Of a DNA stretch of 39,702 nucleotides, positions 28,838-39,702 are shown one piece after another. A model generated the notes under the pieces. The model did not search any database and was not told the DNA's origin. It worked only from the letters and a program-made list of their open reading frames with translations. This stretch comes from Phoronis australis. Its lineage: Eukaryota; Phoronida; Phoronidae. Every line of letters begins with the position of its first letter. Within the stretch, counting starts at the first letter, position 1. The position numbers and the translations under genes are program-made. The DNA lies in assembly GCA_002633005.1 (NCBI GenBank), contig NMRA01000026.1, positions 977,934-1,017,635 on the forward strand, in the 5' to 3' direction.

Positions 28838-30700
28838 TTAAATTTCATTTAAGTGCTTAATATTCCAGACGCGGCACATAATGTAAGAGCTTTACCATTG
28901 GTTACGTCCCATAGGCACTATACATTAGCTTGCACATGTAGTGAATATTCAATACACTAGCTTGCACAGGTAGTGAATATTCAATACACTAGCTTGCACA
29001 TGTAGTGAATATTCAATACACTAGCTTGCACATGTAGTGAATATTCAATACACTAGCTTGCGCATGCAGTGAATATTCAATACACTAGCTTGCGCATGCA
29101 GTGAATATTCAATACACTAGCTTGCGCATGCAGTGAATATTCAATACACTAGCTTGCGCATGCAGTGAATATTCAATACACTAGCTTGCGCATGCAGTGA
29201 ATATTCAATACACTAGCTTGCACATGTAGTGAATATTCAATACACTAGCTTGCGCATGCAGTGAATATTCAATACACTAGCTTGCGCATGCAGTGAATAT
29301 TCAATACACTAGCTTGCACATGTAGTGAATATTCGTTGAAGTAACAGAAGCTGTGAATTCTGTCCCATAATGCAACATTCCAACCCCACCGCCTATCGCT
29401 TCAGTGACCGCCATTTTGTTATAGCTAGTATGCTTCCAAGAATATTCACGAAAAACACGTCTTTCGTGTGATTTTGCGAGGTCTTTTGGGATCCTGCTTT
29501 TCTTGCAAGAAACATAGCTTATGGAATGCTACGCAGTTCAACTGGCAGAAGAATGGTGGTACAATCGAACTATATTACAATGAACTCTTGTGGGACTTTT
29601 GTGTTCATTTTAAGCAAATCGACTTGGCATGTGTATACTATACATTCATTGTCTTGAGAGCTGCGCAATGGTACATAATTAGCGAGTCAACGTAATACAT
29701 GGGGCAAGTTGCAAGGCAGTATGACAAACAAAGTGTAACATAATTACTTACCTTTAAAAGCCTACACAGTTTATTCCCCAGAAAAGAAACACCAACATTT
29801 GTATAAAAATCTACAGAAATAATACATTACATTTGCTTGCTCTGTAAAATTCCACTGCCAATACAATTTCATGTTAAAATATTGCATTTTGTATATAGTT
29901 ATATAATGGATTATAATTTTTACACTTAATTATATTTTTCAGCAATCCATAGGATCACATGAAATTTTTAATTTCAAGTGTTGTACATTCCAGACACAGC
30001 AAACAGTAAGAGCTTGATCATCGGTTGCATTCCATAGCCGCAATACATTAGCTAGCACATGCAGTGAATATTCGTTGAAGTAACAGAAGCTGTGAATTGT
30101 GTTTTATAATTTGTGAATTCCATCCCAGAATTCAGCATTCCTACGCCACCGACCTACCACTTCAGTGGCTGCCATTTTGTTATAGACTAGTAAGCTTCCA
30201 AGCATATTCACCAAAAACTAATTTTGCGAGGTCTTCCAGAATCCTCCTTTTTTGCAAAAAATGTAACCTACGGAATGCTACACAGTTCAACAGACAAAAG
30301 AATGGTGGTATAGTCAAACTATTTACACTGAACTCTTGCGGGACTTTTCTGAAACAGAAGTTCACTTTAAGCAAATCAACTTGACACGTGTACAGTACAT
30401 TCATTGTATTGAGAGCTGTTACAGTAGATAATTAGCAAGTCAACGTAATACATGGGGCAAGTTGCAAGGCAGTATGACAAACAAAGTGTGACATAATTGC
30501 CTTTAAAAGCCTGCACAGTTTATTGCCAAGAAAACTAACACCAACATTTGTATAAAAATCTACAAAAATAATACATTACATTTGCTTGCCCAGTAAAATT
30601 CCGTTGCCAATATAATTTCATATTAAAATATCGCATTATGCGAAAACAATATTTACACTTAATTATATTTTTCTGTAATGCATACGATCACAATACAAAT
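28838..30700. repeat. Tandem segmental duplication (about 1.1 kb and 0.73 kb copies)
   Basis: Copy A (about 28838-29968) and copy B (about 29969-30700) are collinear. Shared blocks are ATTCCAGAC, the minisatellite unit, TCGTTGAAGTAACAGAAGCT, CGCCATTTTGTTATAG, TTTTGCGAGGTCTT, GTCAACGTAATACATGGGGC, CCAACATTTGTATAAAAATC and CACTTAATTATATTTTTC. The length difference is almost entirely the extra minisatellite units in copy A. No transposase or TIR is visible. Confidence 0.85.
28921..29336. repeat. 32-bp minisatellite, 13 exact-length units
   Basis: Units start every 32 bases from 28921, consensus TACACTAGCTTG + (CACATGTA or CGCATGCA) + GTGAATATTCAA. Order of types along the array is A A' A A B B B B B A B B A, where A has ACATGT, B has GCATGC, and A' has a G for T change. 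The second copy of the host duplication has a single unit (30048-30075) reading CACATGCA. Confidence 0.97.
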
Positions 30701-31919
30701 TAAATACAACTGGTTCTGGTCTGTTTCTTTCATTAACATTGTAGTGATGCAGCATTCTTTATTAGTTGTCCATACTATCAAAAAGAAAGTCGATAACGCT
30801 CTTGCGTGACCTGGGTCCTGCAATTTGAGAACAAGTTTTCAGTCCACTTAATAACGGCATCAAACAGGCTCTCAAAATCCAGGACCCTTGTATGTGACTT
30901 GACAGAAAATTGCCCGATGCAGACAGATGAAATGGGTCAGGATCCCTTTTTCTCTAGCATCACTTGATTACAGCTAAAACTTTCTTTTTTACTCATAGTG
31001 TCAACTGATGCCATCTAAAATTAGTTAAGATCCTTTGCATCACCCAGCACTGCGCGATTCCACATGAGGAACAGGTTTCACAGTGGGTTGGGTGCAGACC
31101 AGAGTCAATTAATACTGTACTTTTTTAGCCTTGCATATCAAATTTAATATCCCATTCCACATTTCAGTTCCTGCATTATATGTAATGCCACAACAAAATT
31201 AATACAGCTGGTTTCATTACATATTAATATTCAATTGGATGTGCAAGAATGCCGTAGTTTCAAAAAAGATGACATGTGCTAGTTAATTACCCAGATTTTC
31301 TGTAGATAAGCCCACCCAATGAAACGCCCGTGTGTTTATGTGGAAAATCATGCTGAATAAACACCCACGAGTGTTTCTTTGGAGTTACAACTTTTGGGGC
31401 CTGTTCCATGCAAATGTTGTTTTGAGACCTTCCGTCATGCTAGAGAGATTAAGTTACCTGAAACAGTATCAACCAATTCAGTCAAAACAATTTTAATGAA
31501 ACACTCATTTCCATTTTTAAGATGCCAAAGAGTTGATGATTTTGGGCATCTTAAGCTCGACAGTAAATTGGCTAATTTCCTTTATATAGTCATTCAAGTT
31601 TGATAGCAGCCATTTTGAATTAGGAGTTGCCATCATAGCAATACATTTTAAAAGGAGGAAAACCATATTTCTCAAGTGAATGGTGCTCTCATGTGCCGAT
31701 TAGCCTTTAGCTTTTAAAAAATTTCCTTTTTCTAATCATGAATCTTTCATTTAATGGTGGCCATCAGCAATGTATTTTCATTGAATGGTAACCATCTTGG
31801 AAACATGGCCACAATTACGTAACGCAGACACTGTGTAATTTTTGATTAATTTTAGTTTTTATGTTACTTGTAAAATATTTCAGAAAAAAATAACAATTAC
31901 AAAAATGACAAATCCCTAC

Positions 31920-32374
31920 TTAAGGGCTCATTTTTTTAACGGAAAATTCCGGTACCATTTCACGATGTACAACCATAGGAGCTCCATCCACTCCAATTAT
32001 CTCTAGTGACAATTCTTCTTGAAAGAATTGTTTCAAATTACTCATGATCCTACTCGTCAATCTCTCATTGTTTAAGACTAAGCCAGAGAGACCAGGTTTA
32101 TCGAGCGGATACAATTCTTCCACCAATCTCAACACCTGCCCAACCAACTTATGCTTCTGGTGTTCTGGCAGCTGTCTGATTACATCAGAGACCGTAGCCC
32201 TCTTAAAGCTTCCAGCTAATGCACCAACAGCGACACCAACAGCTGCTGCGACTGGCAATGCTGATGCGGAAAGCGTGACGCCACCTACTGTGGCTGCAGC
32301 CGTAATCATTGATGATCCCCAGGACACCGATGCTCCTGTGGCCACCACTCCAGACAAAGAGCCAATGGCAGCTC
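31920..32374 (-). CDS. Unnamed gene, terminal exon
   Basis: From GTTTCAG; begins AAIGSLSGVVATGASVSWGS, runs through ALPVAAAVGVAVGALAGSFK and ends EFSVKKMSP-stop (31922-31920). A long plus-strand frame (32044-32418) is its antisense shadow. Confidence 0.85.
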
Positions 32375-35300
32375 CTGAAACGAAAATAAACACAAATTTA
32401 CTATCGTTGGCGTGGTAGAAATATGGTGCCCAAACCCCTCTGTTCATTGGAAAAAAGGCCTCCTGCTGGGCTGAAATTCATTACACTATAATAATTGCTC
32501 CCTCCACCAGCTCAATGCAAAGTGGCCCCCAGCCTGCCACTCATTTCAATCCCCAGGGTGGCCAACAACCTCTCCAGTAATGCAAGTCTGTTTTCAGACT
32601 TTGTCGATACAAAACATAGCGTCAGATATTTTGAAAATACCATGAGCACCAAAACTGCCCATGTCACAATCCTCTGAATTGAGTAAACACAAAAAGATGC
32701 TCATTGCTTCAATTAAATCATTTTAAATGCATCTAAATTTTATCTCAGCAAGACTTTTTTTGGAATTGGAAAGCATTGTTTGAAAAACTGAAACAAGAGC
32801 CTGGAGATTGAGTTGCAATGTGATTCCTCCAACCTACGATTTTGTCAGGTAATAATTTTGTAACAGACAGTACAAGCCAAAAGTATTTGCCAAAACAACC
32901 CAGAATTCCCCCATCACGACAGCCAGATTCATCTTCCCTCATGATTAGGAATAACGAGGAATTAACAGAAAACTTAAGGTGGCCAAGACATTCTGTGTTG
33001 TGAAATTTGCCACAATGGTTTTTCCAGTCATTTTTGCTGGTGATATTGACAAATTTCAGTGAACCTTGACTCATGTATGTGACAGTAATGCGCCATCGTA
33101 AGTTAATTTTCTGCAACACCCCTCCAGGGGCCATTTTAGTCTCAATGAGGGTGTTTTCATCAGCTGCACTTTAGGGGACAAGTGCCAACTGACAGATTTC
33201 AATGACACTTGACACAGAGGTAGCGTGACAACAGTATGTCGGCACCTGTCGTATTTTCGGGTGGATTTGACAAAAGCAGCACAACCTAGTGGTTGTTCCA
33301 TTTTATAGATAGCAGCTTTTTAGTTTTGAGTATATTCCAACAAGTGCTGCATCCATTATGTCATTTTGTGTCTATCCTTGTTCCTGCCAATCCTTGTGAT
33401 TGTTCTTAATAAAAAGTAGACTGGACCTGCTAATTTTGGGAAGCCTAGTGCTGTGTTTTATTTCTTTTTGCAAATGTTGAAAACTTTTCAATATTTTTAA
33501 GCTTTTTGACATGATGTTAGCAATGAGGTTTGGCAGACACAAGGATAGACACGGCAAAATGACAATGAGCACAGCACATATCAACCCCTTTAATGCTTAT
33601 CTTTTGTAGTTTTTCCACATAACCACCGGCGCTAATAAATGAGATAAACTCTTGCCCCGTTTTTTCTGCGCACTAGCTCAAAGCACACCTGATGCAAAAC
33701 AATATGAATGACACAAACAGCTTTTATAGTGGTGACTATGTATATTTCTGGGTTTCATTTAAATGATAAAAATAATGTAGAAAGTGTACAGCTGTTTCGT
33801 CCATATCTCACAGACTTGATTCACCACCCAGTGTGCCCTCTGTCGTTGTAAATTAAAACAATAAAAACAGTACATAGCTGTAGTTCCTTTACTATGGAAG
33901 ACATGTGATTAAGACCAACCCTTACCAAGAAATCCTCCAACTGCTGCTGCAACACCACCAGCTCTGACAGCCGCATTTTTGTTAAATCCAGTCACCGTCA
34001 TTCCATGGGTAAGACTGTCAAGAATATCCAGGATTATACTGTCCTGCTTTGAGCTGACGGGAGACACTTCTGCGACTGTAAAAAACTGTTTCAAATGACA
34101 AAAATGGGAGGCAGCAGCGCATTCTTACCAATAAATACAACTGACTACAAGAACAATCGTGATACAAGTTGCCAGCATGGAGGAACCCCAGACTGTCCAA
34201 ACAGAGTACACCCCAAACTATTCTGACAAAATGACGGAGAATTCCGTGTCACAATAGCTGGGTGCAAGCGGAATTCAAGGTCAGAGTTAAACCTTCCTAA
34301 GAATGAAAAAGAATTGACAAAAAAGTTGATACAGTGGCTAAAACCATTCTGGAAATAAAATTTTCATGCACCATATCGGTCTTTTTTGCTAGTTGTTAAC
34401 AGAATTCTTCATCATGATGGGTAAACTGAATAATTGTTGATCACACAACATTGTTCGCAATTAAAAATATTCAAAGGCATTTGCCTGAGATCTGTATCTT
34501 TGACAGTTGTTCGCAGCACAGCAATGAGTGCAGACGGCCATGAGACATAAGAAAACTAATGATTAAAACGACAACTATGTTTGGATACTGTTCTTGTCTC
34601 ATAATCAGGCATAAATAAAATGACACGGGATGGGTCTATGTGACACACGGTACCAACTTAAGACGCAAGCCAATAGCAATGCTGAAAACACACAGATACT
34701 AGGAAAGCAGAGGGACGCTGTGTCATTTTTTTGCTGATATGTCTCTTGGCCAACTGCTTTTATTATTGTGCTGCAAATTTATGTCAAATATACAAAGAGA
34801 GCTTGAGCAAATATTGGAATTAAATTTAATTTTAATTATTAATCGTTGAATGTTGTGTGTTAACAGATTTTGTCTACACATTAGCACTGGTGCCGAATTA
34901 TTCTAGTTTACTGAAAATTTAGAAAATGAAACTGTCATCATTGTAGACCTACCCAATGCGACCTCAGAACGTTTTTGGCGACTTGGGAAAAATTCCAAGT
35001 CACCACAAAGTCGACGTGCGAGAACCTAGTAAGTTAGAAAATAATTCCCTCTAAATTCGTCTCAAAGATTGTGTTGACTTCCAAACTTAAATTTAATACT
35101 TTTCCTAGATTTACTACCTTTCAGTCACAATTGTTCCGTTTATTTTGTGAAATCAATCCATTTGTCATCACGCTTAAAGTACAACAGGAAGTAAACAGAA
35201 AGAAGTTGGAATTGTTTTGGGCAAAAATCGCACATCTGTGAAATTCACACCAGTCCATGAACAGTGACTTAAGGCCGTATTCAAGAGCCACCACACACCA

Positions 35301-38300
35301 TGACAATTCCGGAAAACTTAATACTGAGCAAAGTCACTCAATAGAAAAGCTAGCATGATCACGTACTTCGCTTTCTGTGTGAGGCAATGTCTGACTTAAT
35401 TGCGTGATACGCATTTTGCAAATTTCTTGCGTATACAGAACGCAGCCTTGCATGGTCAATTTAAAACTGATGTCTTGGGAAGAACTGACGTACATGTCAT
35501 TGCTGAAGACTTCTCACTCAAAAAGTTTGCACATTAGGAAATTGTTTGAAGTGATGCGGCATAAAAATGAACAGAGTCGTACAATTATAAAAATAATATG
35601 TGTTGTTATACATCAACGTGTTGACATCGTTAAGTAAGAATTATCTGCCTATTACACGAGCTATGTTGGTCACATCACATGACCTAAAGTGAAGTCTGAA
35701 AAGATTTTTGCCTTGACTGGGATTTGACCAACAGAGTGCATGTATAAGACTGATAATTCTTACCCAATAAACAGAATTGGTAAACCAACAACTTTTAAAA
35801 GCATCAGTCATATACATGCACTTTGTTGGTCAAATCATGTGACCTAAAGTTTAAGTCTGAAAAGACTAGTGTCCAACCGGCACAACTTAACAATTATATG
35901 GACGTCCAAGTTCGGAAGAGATGCCGCCTGTCACGTAAGTCTCTTTGGACTTCTGTATTCCACGGGTGGTCCAAACATTAATAGCTCAGAGGAATGGACC
36001 GTCTGCATGGTTAGCATAAGGTACTGGGCTCGAATCCCTGTCAAGGCAAAAATCTTTTCTGACTTAACTTAAGGTCACGTGATGTGACCAACATAGTTCG
36101 TGTAATAGACGAATAATTCTTACTTAACGATGTCAACACGTTGATGTGTAACAACACATATAATTATACAGCTCTGTTCGTTTTTATGCCGCATCACTTC
36201 AAAAGTGCATCCAGACAAATTTACTTACATCTCCTATGGAGGATTCCAACAAGTTCCCTGCCAATGTCGGAGAATTTTTTTGTTTGTTTGACTGTAAGAA
36301 TATGTTACAAATGAAAGTACTTCATGTCAGTTGACCAGTGAATCTTGAATAACTCAAGAGTTGTAAAGAAACTTTAGCACAATGCAAATAGCACCTGACA
36401 AATTTCAGAAATCCATCAGGGGAAGTTGGTGAAATGTTGTGAAAACTCATTAACACGTAGTCACTGGGAAATTTTGAATAACTCGAGAATAGTAAGTCAT
36501 AGCGAGAAGAATGGATGGAACATTTCCAAACATCAAAAAAAGGTCTCCAAAGACACTCAGCAGAGCCAAGGCCACACACACCAAAAACTTGGCAGCCAAA
36601 GTGCCATCTTGCATCTAATATCAGTACAAGGAATAGGCATTGACCTATTATAGACACACGCTTTGTGTGAATTTCATGTTGACATGTAGCAAACAGAAAA
36701 TGATGAAAACACACTTGGGGCTGTTCCAGCAAAATCTGTATGGGAGGGGGAAGGCACTTTTATTCAGTCGTACCCACCGCCCATATTTTTCATTTATTTC
36801 TCCAATCCATGACCCATAATTTTTTAATTATTTTTAATAGGTTAAAATATAAAATCCAACACTTGCAAACAAATTGCCTCCAGGAGGACCTGTTAAGAAC
36901 TTAGATGATTGACAGACAAGAACTAGTTGTCTTGTCCAATATTGTCAAAAACTAAAAGTAGCCTGTGTGCAATACTTTTGGCAGCCACCAGGTGTCTCTG
37001 TTCACCATGTGTCTATAATTTCAATGAACATTTTTTCAATTATAAGGATCTATGAATCTCAAACTGTCTCCACGAACTCTTTTATACTTCTATGTCAAGT
37101 TAATATTGGAACTTGTTTATCTTACTCCTCATACTTTTTATTTAAAAATCATCAATTTTCTTATATGTGTTAACACTAGTTTAGTGTTGCAGAACTTTTC
37201 AATTCAATAGGACTGCAGACAAACAGTTGGCTCAAATCAAGTTGCCCATGACTTGATTAATGGCTTAGTGAACATATTGCACTCTGTTCACTGGCAATAT
37301 GGGATTTTTGTTTTGGGATAAGTTAGAATATATGCCAGTTGCATTTTTTTTTGAGTTTTCACAGCTGAAGTAACCAACCTGTCAACATTAACAGGTCAAA
37401 AAATACCACCCATTTTTAATACATCACTTCTTACAGGAACGACCACCCATAATTTGAGTTTTTTTCTGAAGACCACCACCCATGAATTTTTATTTCTACT
37501 GCCGTCCCCCCCTCCCACACGGATTTTACTGGAACAGCCCTTGGCAAATTTCACTTCAGGCAATAAGAACAGAGTCATCTAACCAGAAAATCTTGACTGC
37601 TTCGTGAATGTCAAGTCAAAGAAATAGAAATGAGCTGGCACAATTGGAAATAGTTATAGGTGAGATTTATCTCCATGATGCTGTGGTATGGCACAAAACC
37701 ATCAAATAAAAGTATTAGTAGCCATTGGAAGATCTCATCTAACTAGAGATTTAAATCAGAGATTACTCTTGAAGAGATCTATCTGCGTACCAAACTACAA
37801 AAAATCCTCCCAGAGAGAGCAGAGCTAACGGTTTGGCAAACCAATAAATGGCTGCCCTAACACCACTTTGTGTCCAATTTCAACCAAAAACAGTAGTCTT
37901 CGAGCTGTACATTATGAGTGATTTCCTGTTAATTGGATAAGAAATGTAGCTTGTAGTGCGCATACAAACAAAAAGAAATTGATGAAAAATCAACAAACTA
38001 AAAATTACAACAGGAACTAATATATTAATTGATTACAGTTCATTAGTCTGTGAGCTACTTTCCATTGATAGTGTTCTCATCAAACTGGAAAATTTGGGAC
38101 TCTTAGTTGAATTCCTCAGGCTGAATGAATTCTGTTCATGCACATCTGCTAGGAAATTCAACAGAGGAAATATTGGACTTCCCAAATTCAAGAATTACGA
38201 GAAAGGCAACAAAATTAGCGATTTATGAGAATTTGGGACTACCATGATGCATTACTTGCTCAAGCCGTGTTTCTAGGTCAAGTAATTATCTCCAAATGAA

Positions 38301-39490
38301 GGTAAACAAACGATATTACACACTATGGGACACATTAAAACGTTTCAACCGTGGTTACTTTGGACTCTTTTGCAGACGTATGATACAAATATGGCCACGA
38401 ACGCCAAAATCGCCCATGTCCCAATCTTCAGAACTCATAAAATCTAAATTTGACTTGAATTTCGGTGTCTCAAATAATACTGACCATCAAACAGAAGAAC
38501 TTTAATCACAAACACCTTTTATGATGTCGTGTAAAGGACTAAAAGAAAACTGTTAAGTCAAGGCGTAAATTTAAAAAATGATCACGTCAGACTGTGGAGG
38601 GTAAGATGAGAGAAAAAAAAATGTTGAAAATGGACCAATAATTGTAGGTAGCTATGTGTACACTGACTATGATTCACTATGATTGCATGAAATGTTATTC
38701 AAATCCCAATAAAAATATCTTTAATCGGCATTTCTCTAAAAAAATCAGCAACTTAAGTTTAATTAATTCAGATAAACATCAATTCTAAATAGTTGTAAAG
38801 ATTAGTCTCGACTCATACCATACCCAGATTAAATTTAAAAGAATTGATAAATTGTGGTTCCCGAAGCCCTCCATGATCCAATCAAAAACGTTGGAATCCG
38901 CGCACTACAAATGCTGTTTTCAGTCTACTGCGCAACAGGCTGGTTATAAAAAGATTTGTCAGAATTTTCACTCATACTTAGAGTCTCAATGTTTTTCATA
39001 AGCAGATTTTGTAAAGTAAATAAGATATTTTGTAATCAGATCAAAAATCGCTTACATTAAGAGTGCCAATTATGCAAGAACTCACTTGGATCACTGATGG
39101 CCTCAACTTTTAGTTTGACTGGAGCTCCGTCGGCAAGCTTTAACACATCATCTGTCAGGAGTATCTCCTTCAACTCCTCGGTCAATACGCCATCTTGAAC
39201 TTTCTCCTTAAGTTCTTTGATAGCTTTTGGATTGTCCGACACTACAACAATCTCTATGCTTCCTCTTTTGACTTTGAACAGCTTCAGCACATAATTAGAT
39301 GAACGAGAGAGAAGACCATACGCCCACCCAACAACAGTTGTGTATAGCCTGGAGAGCACTGAGGGTTTCCTCAAGTTTTGAAGAATTTTCGCCTCCATAG
39401 CATCTCTTTCATCATTAGTCACACCATCTAGATGAACTTTAATGGTAACACTCTCTGTCAGTTGACCCTTATCAGGGAGATCAATGACAA
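31920..39490 (-). CDS. Unnamed gene: TRADD-N-like region plus glycine-zipper hydrophobic stretch (partial, last three exons)
   Basis: Exons 39086-39490, 33926-34075 and 31920-32374 join on the minus strand with matching phases into about 335 residues; the N-terminus lies right of the window. Residues 70-130 (KRGSIEIVVV, then VQDGVLTEELKEILLTDDVL, then VKLKVEA) show the strand-helix-strand pattern and wording of TRADD-N-like domains, which are common in invertebrate immunity and apoptosis proteins. Residues 173-240 are Gly/Ala-rich and hydrophobic, with glycines at 181, 185, 189, 193 and again 231, 235, 239 (two GxxxG zippers). The C-terminal 95 residues are charged and probably helical (SDVIRQLPEHQKHKLVGQVL). 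Inference: a membrane-associating protein of innate immunity or cell death. I do not recognise an orthologue. An IFI6/IFI27-like membrane protein is an alternative reading of the Gly/Ala part, but its signature is not clear. Confidence 0.75.
32375..33925 (-). other. Intron of the unnamed gene
   Basis: 1.55 kb. A segment near 32625-32690 resembles 38385-38440 in the next intron (GCCCATGTCxCAATC, then TCTxAA). Minus frames at 32745-33301 lack motifs. Confidence 0.5.
33926..34075 (-). CDS. Unnamed gene, exon y
   Basis: From TTTACAG to CTTG|GTAAGG, 150 bases. It encodes AEVSPVSSKQDSIILDILDS then LTHGMTVTGFNKN and RAGGVAAAVGGFL. The split glycine codon at its 3' end is the second position of the first zipper. 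Confidence 0.82.
35545..36203. mobile_element. Foldback element with ~180-bp inverted arms
   Basis: The left arm (35545-35726) and right arm (36032-36203) are reverse complements at high identity. Shared words include GAAGTGATGCGGCATAAAAA, CATCAACGTGTTGACATCGT and GATTTTTGCCTTGAC. Between them a smaller palindrome (35723-35753 with 35803-35836) repeats the TTGACCAACA...GCATGTAT words. A tRNA-like stretch lies at 35980-36045. No transposase is present. Confidence 0.85.
35980..36045 (+). repeat. tRNA-like stretch inside the foldback element
   Basis: AATAGCTCAGAGGAATGG looks like an A-box/D-arm and GGGCTCGAATCCCTG like a B-box/T-arm, about 40 bases apart. The B-box half overlaps the right arm, and a decayed relative (CTGGGATTTGACC) lies in the left arm. 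A tRNA-derived head of a SINE or element is likely; a functional tRNA is not. Confidence 0.5.
36718..37540. mobile_element. Nonautonomous TIR DNA element, copy 2 (823 bp)
   Basis: Same GGGCTGTTCCAG termini and subterminal ACCACCCATAATTT motifs as the element at 23645-24213. It is flanked by TTG on both sides (36715-36717, 37541-37543). Interior sequence differs and includes AGCCACCAGGTGTC (36983-36996), close to a CTCF-like word. Confidence 0.8.
39086..39490 (-). CDS. Unnamed gene, exon x (TRADD-N-like)
   Basis: Acceptor TTTTTCAG, donor CCAA|GTGAGT; the frame continues to a stop beyond the donor, but the donor fits consensus and its phase 1 matches the next exon. It begins VIDLPDKGQLTESVTIKVHL and ends VKLKVEAISDP, a mixed alpha/beta composition. 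Confidence 0.8.
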
Positions 39491-39702
39491 CTGAAAAATA
39501 CAAGACAGCCAACAATCGGTTTCAGCAGAATATCAGGCACATTCTCTTCTCAAAAACATTACAGAATCACCCGAAGTTCCCCTCCTCAGGCACAAAACTT
39601 CCTCTTGAATGGCAAACAACAATCACATTTAACTCACACAGACCCTTCATACACGAACATTCCAGCCTCCAGTGCACCATAGGCTTCGCAAAAGCCAAAA
39701 AT
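39491..39702. other. Right edge, intron upstream of exon x
   Basis: 212 bases without a recognisable exon on the minus strand. Further 5' exons of the unnamed gene must lie beyond the window. Confidence 0.5.

Larger units (their letters stand above)
28649..31919. other. Spacer between convergent MORF4L1 and the TRADD-N-like gene
   Basis: About 3.3 kb with no supported gene. Most of 28838-30700 is a tandem segmental duplication with a minisatellite in its first copy. The remainder is AT-rich, with a GTGTTTAT/ATAAACAC inverted pair near 31330-31372. Confidence 0.6.
34076..39085 (-). other. Large intron of the unnamed gene (5 kb)
   Basis: Holds a foldback element with a tRNA-like core (35545-36203), the second TIR element (36718-37540) and a segment related to 32625-32690. 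The minus frame at 36322-36732 has no recognisable domain. Confidence 0.55.

Noticed and set aside
28921-29336. Regular 32-bp repeats resembling a CRISPR array
   Set aside because: There are no variable spacers, the whole unit repeats, and the setting is an animal genome; it is a minisatellite.
32044-32418. Plus-strand frame of 124 codons rich in Ala, Pro and Thr
   Set aside because: It is the complement of the Gly/Ala-rich terminal exon of the unnamed minus-strand gene; its composition is explained by that.
33617-33640. ACCACCGGCGCTAATAAATGA as a third CTCF-motif repeat copy
   Set aside because: The GCGCTAATxAAT part is similar, but the core CAGGTGGC is changed too much to count as a site or a sure family member.
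36322-36732. Minus-strand frame of 136 codons in a large intron
   Set aside because: Odd residue mix rich in Cys, Phe and Ser, no motif, and it runs into the end of a TIR element; likely a chance frame.

Overview
This is a stretch of animal nuclear DNA, not prokaryotic: it has small exons of about 28 to 455 bases, GT-AG introns of roughly 0.3 to 5 kb, AATAAA signals and many dispersed repeats. Four multi-exon genes can be assembled from conserved peptides and matching splice phases. The proteins are bilaterian. The AT-rich introns full of small nonautonomous elements, and the TRADD-N-like gene at the right end, suggest a marine invertebrate. Amphioxus or another invertebrate deuterostome is my best guess, but a lophotrochozoan is not excluded.

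Layout: (1) 1-5895, plus strand, the last seven exons of DCAF12, a WD40 substrate receptor of CUL4-DDB1 ubiquitin ligase; its N-terminus lies left of the window. (2) 9549-15743, minus strand, a complete six-exon PTAR1, a protein prenyltransferase alpha-subunit homologue, convergent with DCAF12. (3) 15910-28648, plus strand, a complete 13-exon MORF4L1/MRG15 with an N-terminal chromo-barrel and a C-terminal MRG domain. Its ATG is only 166 bp from the PTAR1 ATG, so the two share a head-to-head promoter, which carries two CTCF-like motifs. (4) 31920-39490, minus strand, the last three exons of a gene I cannot name. It joins a TRADD-N-like alpha/beta region to a long Gly/Ala hydrophobic stretch with two glycine zippers. 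Strands alternate + - + -.

The rest is introns and spacers holding a large variety of repeats: a 63-bp array of decoy splice acceptors beside DCAF12 exon 5; ~140-bp-monomer arrays; 38-bp and 32-bp minisatellites; a ~1.1-kb tandem duplication; two related TIR elements with 3-bp target duplications; three foldback structures; tRNA-derived fragments; and a dispersed repeat carrying a CTCF-like motif.

The first three genes are housekeeping genes for ubiquitylation, Rab/SNARE-type prenylation and H3K36me3-linked chromatin regulation. I see no functional pathway linking them. The least familiar gene is the fourth one. The most unusual nucleotide-level structure is the decoy-acceptor array in DCAF12.
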